Below, piece after piece: positions 12,801 through 26,400 of a stretch of DNA of 64,000 bases (position 1 is the first letter of the stretch; each line of letters opens with the position of its first letter). The translations under genes were made by a program, and so were the position numbers. Origin of the DNA: Brachypodius melanocephalos (taxonomy: Eukaryota > Chordata > Aves > Passeriformes > Pycnonotidae); NCBI GenBank assembly GCA_013398615.1, contig VZSR01000029.1:372001-436000 (forward strand), written 5' to 3'. The notes under the pieces were generated by a model. That model saw only the letters and a list, made by a program, of their open reading frames with translations, was not told where the DNA came from and did no database searches.

Positions 12801-15800
12801 GCTCTCTGCTTGCTCATCACAGCCTTTCCACATCTGTTTTCCATCCCTCTGTTTGTCAAACCAGCCCGTTGATCCTGGAGGGCAGGAATTGTCCATGATG
12901 AGGTGTTTGTACCAAGCCTCTAAAAGCAGGACCTGATACAGCTCGAGGTGCTACCCACAGCAAACACAGATTAGTTCCTTGCCTTGTATATATGAAGAGG
13001 GGTGGAGAAAATTTATTGTTAGTTTTGCCTCTTGCTAAAGAAAAGATCTTGGATGCTTCTTGAAGGTCTGAATCAAAGCTGCATCACAGGCACATCTTTC
13101 TTTGTGCATTAGTTGAAAGAAGACTTGATTTTCCCTGCCCCTTCCTCTTTTAAATGTAGAAATCTCTGTGGGAGCCCAACAGTTTTGTGCTTAAGAAGGT
13201 GGAAAATTATCTTAAGAGCTAAGCCTTCTTTCCTCCACTGGCTTAGGAATTTGGAGTCACCAAGAGGAGTCAGACGCAAACTCATCCAGGCATGTCTCCT
13301 TATCTCTTGGAGCCGAAGCCAGCAATCTGTTTTCCATTCACTTCTTGCCACTTTTCGCTGAGGGGCTGGCTGCTGAGATTAACCTTGCTCCCAGGACAGG
13401 AAACAATCACGCAGGAAATGGAAAGGTGTGGAAGTGTTGCAGCCTGCAGGGCAGTCCTAGGAATGACCTTGAATCCTCGCCACTTGTCAGTAACTTGCAT
13501 CCATCCCGCACGGATCCCACTGGCGTATCTGCAGCTGGATCGCAGCTTTGGTGCCCACAGTCACTGAACCATCTGTACCTCTTGCCCTCACATCCTGGGT
13601 GTTCATTAACATGTTCAGGATGAGTGTGGGAGAAAATGCCTTCTTTTGCCTGTGTTAAAGGACAGATTTGCTTTAAAGTATTGGAGAGGTTTCAGAGCAC
13701 TGCTAACCCTTCAAACTGTTGAATTTAACTTGTTCTTCCACTGAATAAAGTTTAGCCTCTCAAGGTGAAGTGATTCAATATGAACCTTGTATGATTACCT
13801 AGAATAAATTAGCCTGCGTACTAGTATGCTTTGTACTTGGGAGCAGAAATGTTATTGTAGAACAATGCAGAACACTATGGGAAAAAATGCCTTTCTTGCT
13901 TAGCTGCAGCATAAAACAATAATTAATTTGGGAACTCTTTCCTTAGCTTGGAGTAAATGGCAATAGCTGAATACTCTCGAGATGCATGTATGCACCAGGG
14001 ATGGGGAAATCCAGCAGAGACATGGCTCCAGGGGGAGACCTTTGACTTAACTATTGCTTGATTGAATTGTCTTGACTGCTCTGTCACACTGACACAGAGG
14101 CTGGGGACAATGGGGAGGAATTTCTGTCTGCTGCATGTCACTGCCCCCCAGTTGTGACATGGCATTAAGGCTGAGCGAGGGGAGCAGCATATCCTCTGGA
14201 GACATTCAGCAGCTCTGCAACTTTGTTTTTAGGTTTGAGAACCATCTCTGAACTCCACAGGGGATTAAAAATCTCCAACACAAAGCCCACGCCAATTCAG
14301 CAACTCGAGTTTTCTGAACAAGCCAAAATATGTGTACCCTGCTCTGTGCTGGGTGCAATGCACCACTGGTCTGGTGTGGCTCTGCTACACCTCATAGTGG
14401 ACAGGTAAATGAAACATCCCAGTCTTCCCAGTATGAGGTTCCAGTCTGTGCACTGAAAAGTGACTAAAACCGTGGCTGCTGAATTTCCAATTAATACAGT
14501 CAGATTTTCTGGTTTGACCATTTCCCTTGCATTGCACTGGTGCTTATGATCTTGTGAAGGGATGAACCTCAGGTTCAAGGGAAACGTGTCTTTCCACTGT
14601 AAATAATGGAAATGGTTCCCGTGAAACACTTGAAAACAAGAGGTATAAAGCAGAGAACATTTTTCTGTAATGCTGCTCCTGGGAAAGTCAGGGCCTCCTT
14701 GCATCAGAGAAAGCTCCCTCTCTCTATTCCTTCGTGGGGCAAAATTTCTTCTTCTCTCACCCTGTCAATTCCTATAAAATCTTTTTCAGCAGCTCAGGAA
14801 TTCTGAACAGCCACCTCCAGCAGTTCATATGTGATGCTTCTCTTCCCATGATTATAATACTTGACACAAAAAGGGCAGTAGTTTGTCATTGCAATTGCTG
14901 CTGCTTCTGTCAACACCCTGCTATGCTGGCTTGCTGTTTTTTCCAGGGCATCTCCAGGTGTCCCTCAGGAATTGCCCTAACCTGCTGCGTGGCTCTGCTC
15001 TCACTTATGCAACTGCATACAGCGTGCACACATCTTTGCTTGATTGCTCCTCTTTTTTCTTGAGAAACTCGAGCAAGTAAGTCTGCAGCTTAGGAATCAC
15101 ACGTACCATTCATCATAGAAAGGACACAAAGATGGAATAATCCATCTTAAGAGCTGCAGAGAATTTGTCATTACAAAAGCTCCTAGAAGAAAGGGAAGAG
15201 AGGGATAAATAAAGAAAACTTCTTTAAAATAATCAAGAAAGGCTCTCAGTTAACCAATGTTCTCCAAACCTACAGTAACCATAGTGAGCTAAACAAAAGG
15301 CAGTAGTAGTTAAGTCTTATGTATCCTTGGTGATCTGCTTAAACAACTTCTTGCTTTTACAGTAAGCCAAAAAAAGGGGGAACACATGGGTTTGATGTCC
15401 CCTGCAGGATCTATTGAGTGACAAGAAGCCTCCTCTAATGCAAGAAAATAGTCTGGAATATTCATGCAAAGCAGGACCAGGGGGGTGGCCTTTGGGATTT
15501 TCAGCAAACGGCAGTGGGCATGGAAGGCTTTAGTGCAGAAGACAGCGGCAGGACTGGAGTTTGGGTCAGCCCAGGGACACTGTGGAGGCCTTTTGAAGTG
15601 GGTGTATTTTAGGAGAGGCCAGCTTGGCAGGGAGCTCCTTGTCCCCTTCTTCCAAAAGAACCTGACAGAATCAGCTAGATGGGTTTGTGGTAAACAGGAG
15701 AAAGAAAGGTGTGTGGGACATGCTGGAATCACCAAAGTCTGATGGGATTTCACAAGAAGTAGGAACCATCCTGTGGATGGGTGGTGGGACACCCTCTGGA

Positions 15801-18800
15801 AAGGGATACTTTGCTGTTGCATGTTTCTAATTGACATGGACTCTTCCCAGGGCCAGGGCCAGAGCCTGGGAGCTAGGGATTTGCAGAGACATCTGGAATA
15901 AGAGCCAAGATCTGGATCATCACCACCCACAGAGTGCTCATGCATTATTTAGACAGGACAGAGCAAGATAAAACAATTGTGTCCATTTCCAGGTGAGAAA
16001 TTGAGGCATGGAAAACACACACATAAAGACAAGAGTCTTTATGCTATTGACATGTTTTACTGTACAGATGCTCCTGCTGATTTCAAGGAGAAGGAGTTGT
16101 TCTCCACTCCTGGCACTGCCTGGGCTCTGTTCACAGTACCTGTAGTAAGACCAGCCATTGAATCCAGCCCCAAATGTTCAAAGCCAGACTGATTTTCAGG
16201 TATTCCTTCACCCCATACTTGCCAGAGTCACCTCTCACAATTTGACCTGGCAGAGCAGTTGGCCTAGTTCAGCCAAAAGGAAAAAAACTTCAATCCCTGG
16301 CTGGCTCCTGCTGGCTCCTCCTGCTCCTGATGGATGAACAACAATCAGAATACCCATAAGGTTTGCTGGCTGCATTTCACCTTGTTTTTCTCAGCTTAGA
16401 TCAACCAAAGAGGCCTTTCTGGCTATTGATTGGCCCCTTGCACTAGGTCCTGTAGCTTATGGCCATCACATTTTTGCCACAAATTATTATTGAGGGTGAT
16501 TTTGGCAATGCTGTGGCTGCTCCACATGCACACTGAAAACAACAGACTGCATTGCTGGCTCTGCCCTGGCTGAGTGACAGCACTGAGATCCACCAGGGAT
16601 TTAGGGAACAGTGGAAAACTCACCTTCCCATTTCTGCTCACTCGGGATCTGGTGCACAGAGTGAGTCAGGCTGTTCAGAGCAGGGAACCACAGGCAGAAG
16701 TGGTCCCCACCTCGTGTTATTTGGCTGCTGTGGCCTGCATGGTGTGTACACATCTCCAATCCTCGACTCCATACCTGCAGCACATCCCATCCTGGACTCT
16801 GTGCACCCTCGTGCAGTGAAGCACGTGTTCATTTAAACAGGTTACCTGCGTGTTGAGCTTTGTTTGCTTTGTTGATAATTGTTACACTGTGATAGAGCTT
16901 TGTGCAGCTTTGTGCAGAGCTTTATAGAGCAGCTTGGTTTGTTTGAATCACTCAATCCTTCCCATGACATATCACCACTCCTTAAACACAAATATTTTCT
17001 GAGGCATACAAAGAGGGAGAATGGACATGGAGCATTTCAGCTTTGCTTTGAGAGACAGGGCCTTGTTTCTAGGCTTTTGATAGAACCTTATGAATCTTTT
17101 TGCCTTTTCTTGCTTCTCTGAGCAATGGTACCAAGTCACAGACCTGTTGTGAATGTCTTCTTCCAGAAACTTTCAGGAATTTGTATCCAGGTAACCATGG
17201 CTGGATAGATGACAGATGAGAATGCTAACAGGTTAGTAAGAGATGAGAGAACTGTGCCAACAATAAAATGTAAATCCACATCTCTATTTATATTCTCTCT
17301 AAGTCTGTAAGTAATACAGGTTCGATGCTGCCATCAAAAGCTTCCAAAGGTAGAATGTGGGTCTGGTTTAAGATCTTGGACAGTTTAAATACACAATTCA
17401 CTTTAAGCCTCTGGCGTAACTTGCAGATGACTCTGCTCATGCTGACAAATTTTCCTTTAAGGCATCCTTTACTCTGGTACTGTGGCTGGCTGCTTGGCCT
17501 TGCAGGCTGCAGTTTAAGAGCCCTTGGCAAAGAGATAAGCTGGAATGCATCAAGATTTGAAGAAAGATTTCTTTCAGAGCAGTTAATAACGTTATCAGCA
17601 TTATCAGAAGTATTGTAGGGTTTAGTCTTCCCCGAAGGTGTTTGATTTCACATATTTATAAAGGTGAATATGGAAGAATCCAAATGTCCATTTTCACTGA
17701 AAAAGGAGAAAAAGAAAGGTCTAGCCCATGTAGTTGCAAGGAGAACTTTTAAACAGTGTTCCTGTGAAGTGAAAAACCTCAAATATATAATTACAATTGG
17801 AATTGTCAGATGATAAAGCACAGATTACGATTGTGTTGATTTTTTTAAGGTTAGGGTTCATCCAGGCACAAGTTAATACAAATGGTTCTGATGAGTATCA
17901 CAGCTTTCGAAGTAGCTGGTGTTTGTTACAAAACATATTTTTCCAAGCAAGGCTTTTCTCCAGTATACCTGCTGTAACATATAACAAAAACAAACAGAAA
18001 ATCCCTTCTGTTGACTATATCACAAGTTAATCTAACGCCTAGAACCCCACTATTGTATTTCATTGAAATGATACCCACCTGCTCTGCTTTACAGCAGCAA
18101 TAAACTGCAGCAATACTGCATTTTTCGTTTGTTATTTATTTATACTGGCACCAAGGGCTAATGTTTCATCTCTCACCCTTCCTGGTAATTGTGATACCAG
18201 GCTCTTTATGGGAAGGCTCATTCCTGTGGTTTTATCCATTCTTAAGAAGAAAAGAAAAAACTCATTCATCAGTGGAATGACTTCCTGGTAAGATGAATGA
18301 CAATGATTTTTACCTCCCTTTGTAGGGGGTTTGGAGAATTTATTGGCTGATGTTTGGGGAAGTCAGATTTTACATTTTAGAAGGCACCTGGGCTGGAATT
18401 CCTTGGTTTAGAGGAACAGACTGGCTTTGCCTGTGAGAAATCACCATTCAACACTGAAACTAATGCCCTGGTAAAAACCTGGGCAGTGTGTCTGCATGTG
18501 CTGAGTTACATGTCTGGGGCATGGCTCAATTACACGCTGCTTGGCGTGACTTGAAATAAAAGCACCTTCCAGAAGTATGCGTGCAATTTCACTGCTCCGA
18601 AAATCGCACCCCTGCAGATAGCTGCCCTTCCTGCCTGGATCTGACATGGAATCCAATCCAGACATATCCCTTTGAGGGAGCAGGATGTCTGGGAAGGTGA
18701 GTGCCTGAAGGAAGCAGTTATACTTCTCCTGTGCCAGATCTTACACAGGGGTGTGGGTCCCGTGGCATCTGCTAACACAGGTCACAGCCTCTGTTGAGCA

Positions 18801-19715
18801 GGGACTGCCGGGTGCTTTGAACAGCAGATTTTGTGGTGGCAAATTTTGCAGTCAAAGTAATTATCAGTTGGAGCCAGTGGGACTCCTGAGTCTCCTGGAA
18901 CTGAGGATTTGCAGTGCCTAACCTGCCCCTCTGCTATGCAAATGTATGCCTTTGGAGAGAGAGTGCATTAGTGCACAAGGCTGCAATTCAGAGATCCTGG
19001 GCCAGATTTTCTTGTCCTCTGCCTTTTCACTGACTTACTTCCAGATTTGGTGTATTTCTGCTGGCAAATGGATGGGGAGTCACCACACCATGTACATGAT
19101 GGGCCATATAAAACAGAGGGAAATGCCCTAGGACTCTGCTTCTAGCCTTGCCACTACATAGCCTGGAGCAGGCTGCTTACTTTCTCATAAAACTCAAATA
19201 ATCATCTACTTTCTTTATATCTCGAGCTGAAAAACCCTACAGAGATGCTGCACTTCTTTAAGTACCTACACCTGAGTGCTCCTGCTTTGCTGCTGGCCAG
19301 TAAGAAAGAAGCTGTTGTTCATCAGGCATCTGGATCTCAAAGGGGATCTTGAACAAAAAAAAAAATCACATCCAAGCTCTTCTAATCCTGGCTTTGCCCC
19401 TGGGCTGGTGCCTGGGTGCTCTTATCGAGAGGCCTTCCATGGCTGTTTTGCTGGTGTTTACTGCTTCCAAATACCAAAGACTTTTCAGGCTTATTCTACA
19501 CAGTGTTTCTTGGCAGAACTCATCTGGCTGCTGATTCCAAGCTCCCATCTATATGAGATGTAGGGATGGCAAGCACAGACCTTTGAGTGAGCTGGCTGGC
19601 AAAGGGACACCAGGTTTTTTTAATCCAAGAGCAGAGTTTGGGGCTGGTAGATCAATTCTTTCACCAGAAACGCATGCTCAATTCTGCAGTTAAAAGCCAA
19701 ACTAAGTCAGGCATG
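6851..19715. other. Intronic stretch without genes
   Basis: I see no splice-bounded coding segment or RNA gene here. The longest open frame, 211 codons on the - strand at 15310-15945, has no recognised domain, odd Cys/Pro/His-rich composition, and no splice or promoter support. It is taken as chance. Confidence 0.7.
7627..7654 (+). repeat. Tandem duplication of a 14-mer
   Basis: TTGGATATGAAGGG is followed directly by TTGGATATGAAGGA. This is a simple two-copy duplication with one difference at the last base. Confidence 0.75.
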
Positions 19716-19744
19716 TCTCACCTTCTCCCCTCTCTCCTGTGCAG
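19716..19744 (+). other. Splice acceptor of the SHROOM3 PDZ exon
   Basis: A pyrimidine-rich tract of about 20 bases (CCTTCTCCCCTCTCTCCTGT) leads into GCAG, with the AG at 19743-19744. A branch-point-like CTCAC at 19716-19720 puts its A about 25 bases before the exon, a normal distance. A second possible branch site, ACTAAG, lies slightly upstream near 19701. The signal alone would be strong, and together with the open PDZ-coding frame it fixes the exon start. Confidence 0.85.
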
Positions 19745-19899
19745 ATCGAAGAGGGAGGGAAGGCAGATTCCCTGCCTTCCAAGCTGCAGGCTGGTGATGA
19801 AGTGGTGAACATCAACGAGGTGGAGCTGAGCAGCTCCAGGAGAGAGGCCATCTCCCTGGTGAAAGGCTCCTACAAGAAGCTGAAGCTTGTCGTCCGCAG
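19745..19899 (+). CDS. SHROOM3: SHROOM3 internal coding exon, C-terminal part of the PDZ domain
   Basis: Shroom3 is a cytoskeletal scaffold of epithelial cells. It binds actin through ASD1 and Rho-kinase through ASD2, and drives apical constriction. This exon gives 51 full codons plus two bases. It starts IEEGGKADS, runs through QAGDEVVNINEVEL (residues 15-28, the PDZ GD-x-hydrophobic core and strands D/E), then SRREAISLVKGS (residues 31-42, second PDZ helix), and ends KLKLVVR. The first position of that helix, often His in class I PDZ domains, is Arg32, so classical class I ligand binding is not expected. From memory of the family, the AGDEVV.INEV.LSSSR.EA.SLVKGSY pattern fits SHROOM3 better than SHROOM2 or SHROOM4. 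The ligand-loop half of the PDZ must lie in an upstream exon outside the window. The exon is bounded by AG at 19743-19744 and GT at 19900-19901, and has phase 0 in and phase 2 out. There are no stops in frame. I am confident of the Shroom family and a little less so of the paralogue. Confidence 0.92.
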
Positions 19900-19905
19900 G
19901 TAGGC
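19898..19905 (+). other. Splice donor of the SHROOM3 PDZ exon
   Basis: The exon ends in CGCAG and is followed by GTAGGC. This is a usable but not perfect U1 match, with G rather than A at intron position 4. In frame the intron would read TAG directly after the Arg codon, so translation cannot continue past this point without splicing. That supports the boundary. Confidence 0.85.
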
Positions 19906-22002
19906 AAGAGCCACAGTCATTCCCCACCTTCCTCCTGTCCCACAGGCCACCCAGCCATGCCCCTCACTTCTCCAGCTGGAGGTCTAATCTTAGCACAAGC
20001 CTTGTTTTGAACACACAGGCATGAGCCCAAGGGCAAAGGCTTGTTCGTTTCAGCCAATATTTCTAGCACTCCTTTGTCACTGGTATGTCCAAGCGTGTGA
20101 AACACCCACTTGTCTTTCACTGCTCCCTTGCCACATGACACTTCAGGATCCCCATTCAGTGGTGTACAAGCAGGCCCATCTTCCCCCCAAGTGCTCGGGG
20201 CTCCCTGCCAAAGGGTGACAGTTCTGTACATAGCTCTTGCCTCATTTGCTTCATGTTGTCACTGTTGCCGTGGTGGCAGAAAGATTTCCACTGGCCTCAG
20301 CAAGATTTGTTTGGTGTTCTGCAGGTGAGTGGTTGAGGATTTTGTATCGAAGATGTTTGCATCTGGAACTTGCGTTGTTTGATGTTTTAAAACCTTAATA
20401 GAAATGCTACCTCTGTGTCTTTTGCTGCGGCCATGTCCAGTTTCTTTCTGTGCCAGTTAAGTGATAGCTGGTGTCACTTTATGGAGTGCTCTATCCTCAA
20501 TCTCCACATTCAGCCAAAAAAGAACCTGGGTGAAGATCAGCACAGCTGGGGAGCTGTCATTAGTCAAACAAAAGGTGTCATTTTGGGTCAATAAATTGGA
20601 ACAACTGAGGAACATCTGAGTGGTGATGCCTGAGCTGGGCAGGTATGACCAGCTCAGACACCCTCCTGCTCTCTGGGCTGTACTTTGTATTTTGCTGAAT
20701 CTATTTGGTTGTTTAACTAAAACATCTTTAGATAACCTTACAGCAAATTCTGAATATTCATATACAGAACTGTTACATGATTTGTGCACCCACTGGGAGA
20801 GGATTTGCAAAAGGAATTCATTGCAATTTGAGTGTTTTCCAAAAATATATGGTTTTTACTTTAAACCCATGTAGATTGTAATCCAACTGTAGTGACTGAA
20901 CAAAATGTTTAATTCAAGCTAATGTAGCAAAACTGTGGAAACAAAAACTGTTTGTTTTGTAATGCAATAGTTCCTGTGCATTTTTTATATTCCCAAGATT
21001 TTCCACCTTTTTTTTCCTTCCCTCTTTAAAGAGGGAAAGAGTATGCAAGGGGTTTTGATGTTTTTCTGGTTTGGATTACTATAGTGAACGTGAAGAAAAT
21101 TTGGTTGTGAGTCTTTCTTGCCTTCATTCATCACCACTAGAAGGATCAAGCACATTAACTTTTAGAGGTATTACATTCACATACCATCCTCTTGCCAAGT
21201 CCTTTGAGTCCTTTGTGCACATTTAAAGCTCAGTGATAATCCATAAATTTAGAACTGGAAAACTGCAATTAAGAGCTAAGAGCCCAGCCTTCAGGTAATT
21301 TGACCCAGTCCCAGCTGACCCTGCAGTCCTGGTGTGAAGGCAGCAAAAACCAGAAAATATGAGCTCCTGACTGCTCTGCGGGCAGTGGGTCACAAGTTTC
21401 TCTGAATTCTCTCCATCACCAGAAATGGCCAGACTCAGCACACTGGCCAGGGTAGAAGAAGAGATTTTGTCTCCAGTTCTAGAGGGTAAGGAGGGATGAC
21501 ATAAGGATTCCAGAGGAAAGAGGTGCAGATTACCTTGACCCCAGACAGAATGAGTTTAGCCATTAAGCCTGGTAAAGGCAGCACTAACCTGCTTCCCACC
21601 TGGAGTTCGGTTTGGTTGATTGGAGAAGATGATATTTGCAGTACTACATCATCTGGAAAGAAATCATTTTTAAAATGCTTGTGATGCTGATTTTTGTAGA
21701 TTCGCCATAATGATCAAATTGAAATGGATTAGGGTTGTTTGCTGCAAGTACAGCAGTTTGAAAATTTCCTGATCTGTTTGTGACCTGAATTTTTTGTCAG
21801 TGCTCTCAGTATTCACAGCAACTCTCCTTTATGGAGTGACACAAACTCCCACAGACATGAATTTTACTCCTTGAAAGTCATATACAAACAACACCAAAGT
21901 CTGCTTGGTCCGTGTGCTTCTGGTTCTTTGCAGAGCATATTCCAGGTTTTTGAAGGTTTAGCCATTTGTTTTTCAAATGCAAACCTCAGAAGTTCCCTGT
22001 AA

Positions 22003-22033
22003 TGGTGTGGTGGTGACACCAACCATCACACCA
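22003..22033. repeat. Short inverted repeat
   Basis: The 12-base arm TGGTGTGGTGGT (22003-22014) pairs with ACCATCACACCA (22022-22033) with one mismatch, around a 7-base loop. It is probably incidental, and there is no flanking U-tract or other RNA-gene signal. Confidence 0.6.
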
Positions 22034-23424
22034 GACAGAAAGCACACATCTTTTTAATCAGATGTATTGCGTCATGGCCAACACAGCACACTCAGATTGC
22101 TGTTTAATCTTGGTTTTTATTTCAGGACAAAGGTAAGCCTTTAGTACTTAAAGCATGCGCCTCTCCGTGCGTTACTAAGCAAAAGTAGATGTTACAACAC
22201 CTTGCAGGTCTGCAGACTGGCTGATGCAATGATGTGGTACTTCCCTTGGAATGTCAGAACTGATGTCATCATCAGTCTTCATCAGCTCAAATTTGATTGA
22301 TTGATCAGTGTAATGGAGGGAAAAAGCGGGAATCATTTCAATGAATGGAATGCGAAGGCAAAATCAGGGAAAATTCAGGGTTAGAAGAAAGGCTAAAAGC
22401 TAAAATAAATAACAATAAGAAAAATTATCTGTTTCACAAGGATATTTATTATTAATAAATACCAATGGTTTAAATTAAATTACCAGCACCAGAGTATTCA
22501 GTACATGAGGACCATAGTCTGCCTCTCGCTCCTGTGCAAATGTCCTTCTGTTCCCAGGGAGGAACTTGCAGGAGGAGAGACATGAAGCTGTGAATTTATA
22601 CAGTTTATGCTTTCTTGCTCACACACTTATAGTAGGGCAGAGGCAGAGAATGACCTAATGAGCCCCAGTGTTAAGTGAATCCTGTGCCTATTCCGTAAGA
22701 GGATCCTTTTTTGGGAGATAAATGTTGAACAGTTTTCATGGATGCTCTCTAGGTGCATTTTGTTTGTGTCATTCCCAGCTCAGAAGCCCTCCATGAGTTT
22801 TCAAATGTTCATTTTTCTCTGCTACTTTAACAGGGCTACTCACATCTCCCTTGTTTCAAAGGCTGTTCCTAAAGCCAGGTCCTGCCTCTCTGCCCATTCC
22901 TCCCTTGTTTTGCCCATTCATTTCCAGGACAATGGACTCAGATATGAGTGTGTTTGCTCGCTCCTGTACACCTCAGACCTACAACTGGTGTGCTCTGAGG
23001 GGCCTTGCTGACACTCACGCTCCATCGTGCCGAGGCCAGAACCAGCTGGAGCAGGAGCTGCTCTGCAGCCCAGGGAGTGACTCAGTGTGTCTGAATCACT
23101 GCTGGCGACAAATGTCTCTCACCCTGGGTATGAGCCCAGCCAGTTTCATCAGGCCTGAGGAATTCACACGCTGATGCTGGGGAGGTCGCTTTGCTCAGGG
23201 TTTGCCCATTTGGAACAGTCGATGTGAATCACAATGGGAAACTGGAGAGACCAGTTTGTTGGATTTTGTAGCGGGAAGCTGGGCTACTGTCCTCAGCAAA
23301 CTGCCTTTCAGAGGTTTTGATACTTAGTTGATCTTTAACCAGATGGAGGAAAAGCTGTTTGAAAGCTACAGCTACAAAAGAAGTAAGACTTAGCTGGTTT
23401 ATTGTGAAATACATTTCTCCAACC

Positions 23425-23443
23425 TTTTTTTTTTTTTTTTTTT
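23425..23443 (+). repeat. Poly-T run of 19
   Basis: Nineteen T in a row are followed by CTCTGTTTCTTCC. The eight bases TCTCCAAC occur on both sides (23416-23423 and 23457-23464). This would fit the A-tail of a very short retroposed fragment on the - strand with a target-site duplication, or it may be a chance repeat next to a homopolymer. Confidence 0.8.
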
Positions 23444-26400
23444 CTCTGTTTCTTCCTCTCCAACTCCAGTATCCAAGCAGAGTTGGATGCATTTAAAAAA
23501 AGACCCTTTTCAGTGGTATCAGTCTAATCTAATTGTGTTGTGCATGCCTTCATCAGTTGAAGATAAGGCTCAAATCATGGGCACGGCCTTGTGTGCTTTA
23601 CAGCCCCCACAGTGGCCTGGAGCAGTTGCCAAAAATAGGCTTTTGCACAGGTCAGTGGGCAGGAATGGCTGCGGGAGCATCACACTGTTTACACGGCTGG
23701 ACATGCAGCGTGTCCTTAACAGCAGCAATTAGGGCAGCCAGGCGTGGTGGCACATGGAGCTGTGCCACCAAGGGGACCCGGGGCAGCAGGGGACGAGTCC
23801 CACCCTCCCTTCCCAGCACCAACACTGCCCGAGGCCACTGCGGCTGCTCCTCAGCATTGCGGGTGCAGGGCGGGCAGAGGGCACAGCACGTGGAGTCGTT
23901 CTTGTTGAGGAGACAGTGCACTGTGCAGGGATCCAGCCTCAACTGGGTTAATTAATGCAAAGCTCTATTAAAATTTGCTGGTGGAACAGCAATGAAAAAT
24001 GTTCTGCAGAGAATTACCAGGGGTTTAGGCCCTTGCTCTGCCCATACCAATGTGCAAGGGCCCTGCAGATCTCTTCCAGGGCGTTGTTTTCAGGGCTCAG
24101 GCCAGCACAGATTGGGATGTGAGGGCCTCTCGATGGTGACACTTGTGTTTGCAGAGCCAGTGAGATTGGACAAAGCATGAATCTCAAACTAGCTGTGACT
24201 TACAGCAAAACTGCTTACTCCAACGTGCACTTGTGTGCTCTTACCATGTGTCCAGTCATTCTGACACCAGCGACTGCAAGAAGCCTGTTCAGGTATTATT
24301 TATCTGGTATACACAATAGTCTAGCAAAGATCAGTATTCAAGGTGGTTGATTTTCTGGTTTTGGTGGTAGTGGTTTGTGTCTACCTCAGGCTTGGCAGTG
24401 CCTGCAATTCTTTTCCTTCTCAAAGAACCTCAGACTAAGAATACAAGTCAAATAAAGGAGGAGTGGGGATAGAAAACATCCTTCTTTTCCTGTTGTATTA
24501 AAAAAACTGTACAAAAAGAAAGGATTAAGCTTATCCTTGGCTATGACCATAATCTGCATGTTTGTTTTCACGCTTCCCTATCGATTCCCTGCATCACTTG
24601 GGTTATTTTGGGTTATTCTCTTGGTACATCCCTGTTCCTGTGCCACCTTGCCTGAACAATGAGACCTGGAGGAGATGCTGGGAGAGAGAAGGTGCTGGCC
24701 TGAGTGGGCCTCCCGGGGCCAGTGCTGTGTTTTCAGACAGATCTGGTTCTAATCAACTCATTTAAACACCTCAGTGGCAAGATCAGGAATTAAACCCAGA
24801 CATCCTGAATACTTGCACTTATGCCATAGTTACAGAGTTGTTCTTTGTTTGGCAGCAAATTACTATAGGAAAAAATAAAGGAGAAAAGTCTTCCACTGCA
24901 CCTGATAAATGACACTGTGGAGGTGTTGAAGGGTGGGAGGAAGATGTCAGTACAGCTGACATCTGCAGCTCAGAGCTGATTCAAGCCCATGGAAATCAGT
25001 GGAAAGATTCCCACAGACTCCAAAAGGCTTTGGCTCAAACCCTCGTTGAGCAGTGATTTCCCTCATTGACCAGGAGAAAATGGGCTATTCCTGGAGAGAG
25101 GGGAAGCTGCTGGCATTTTTACAAAAAGACAAGTGCCAACACAATTCTTCAAAGGAGTCTGTTGACTAATCCTTTCCTCTTATGACACTAATGTAATTTT
25201 GTACCGTATTTGACAGCATGCCAAAAAATTGCATCGAATAAATCCAAGTTTTGTGAATGAAATTAATTAGAATTGGCGTTGGCCCATACCCCTCTCCGCA
25301 GCAGCGCAGGAGCGCCTTCCCAAAGAGCTGCTCTGTGGTGTGGTTGGGTTTTGTTCAGTGGTGATGACTGGGGGAACAGCAGAAAGGAAGGCTTCATGCA
25401 CATGGAATGTTTAAGACTGACAGCTTAGAGGCCAAAGCTGGCATTTGAGGGCTGGCAGGGTGGTCTGTCTCTAGCACTGTTTTATGTTTGTTGTGAACTC
25501 CTCCTCAGCTTTCCAGCGTGCCCCTGCTCATGTCTCCTGGTGTCTCAGCTCTTTTAAAGTGCATCTTTTGAACACTAAAAAAAATGAGCCTGCAGCTCCT
25601 CACTTGATGCCAATGGGTGTGACCAGCCAAAGCCCACCAGGGGCCTCACCCACTGTTTGGATGGGATTTCCAAGGCCTGTACACCCTGTGCCCAGGTAAG
25701 GAAAGGCCTTAAAATTTCCTTTTGTCTTGGATCAAACTGGTCAGTCTTTAATATCGCAAGTATCAGTATTTTCGTAGAGGAGTTTTCCATGCATTCATCA
25801 AAATGTTTGCAGTTCCTGTCTCATTAGGAAGGGACAGACAGCTGAGAGGTGAACAGAATTTAATTTTTAAATCACTGGCAAATCCTTACTGTCTAGGATC
25901 TAATTAGCTACAGCTCAGGACTGACAGGCTTTTAGGAAATTTACCACAGGGAGTAATAAATGTGAGGAAGATCTAGATACAATTTTTGAATAGAAAAACC
26001 TTTTAAGTTACTGATAAGGACAGTGGGCAAATGCCTTGGAAAATAAATAAATGCCAGCTGCCATGATGTGTTACTGTCTCTAGGATATTACAGACTGACT
26101 CCTCACCTGAAGCTGCATTAGGAACCCAGCAATTTCCAGCCACTGCCATTCCAAATAGCTGCTCCTCTCACCCAGTGCCTGTAGACTAGTTTGCCTTCTT
26201 CAGGCAATAATCAACCTGGGGTTGGATTTGTCAGCAAATGACTCTGGAAAAACTTGAAAATCTCTGCCAGTGCGGTACAAAGTACTTTTTACAGCATGAA
26301 TCTCCTTATTTTGGAATTTCCCAAGGATAAGGTTGGAGCTGGATCAGATCACAGTAGTGATCGCAAAACTCAGACAAACAAGCGTGTGTTCTCCCAGCAC

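Larger units (their letters stand above)
1..19744 (+). other. SHROOM3: SHROOM3 intron upstream of the PDZ exon (partial)
   Basis: This is everything left of the PDZ exon. No open frame here resembles the first half of a Shroom PDZ domain (the GG-APWGFTL-type region), so the preceding exon is inferred to be off the left edge. Long first introns are known for SHROOM3 in other vertebrates. The stretch holds a CR1 fragment, a CpG-rich cluster and a solo LTR, described separately. No RNA gene is recognisable. Confidence 0.75.

Noticed and set aside
15310..15945. 211-codon open frame, - strand
   Set aside because: No known family, Pro/Cys/His-rich composition typical of reversed intron sequence, and no supporting signals. 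It is also antisense inside the intron.
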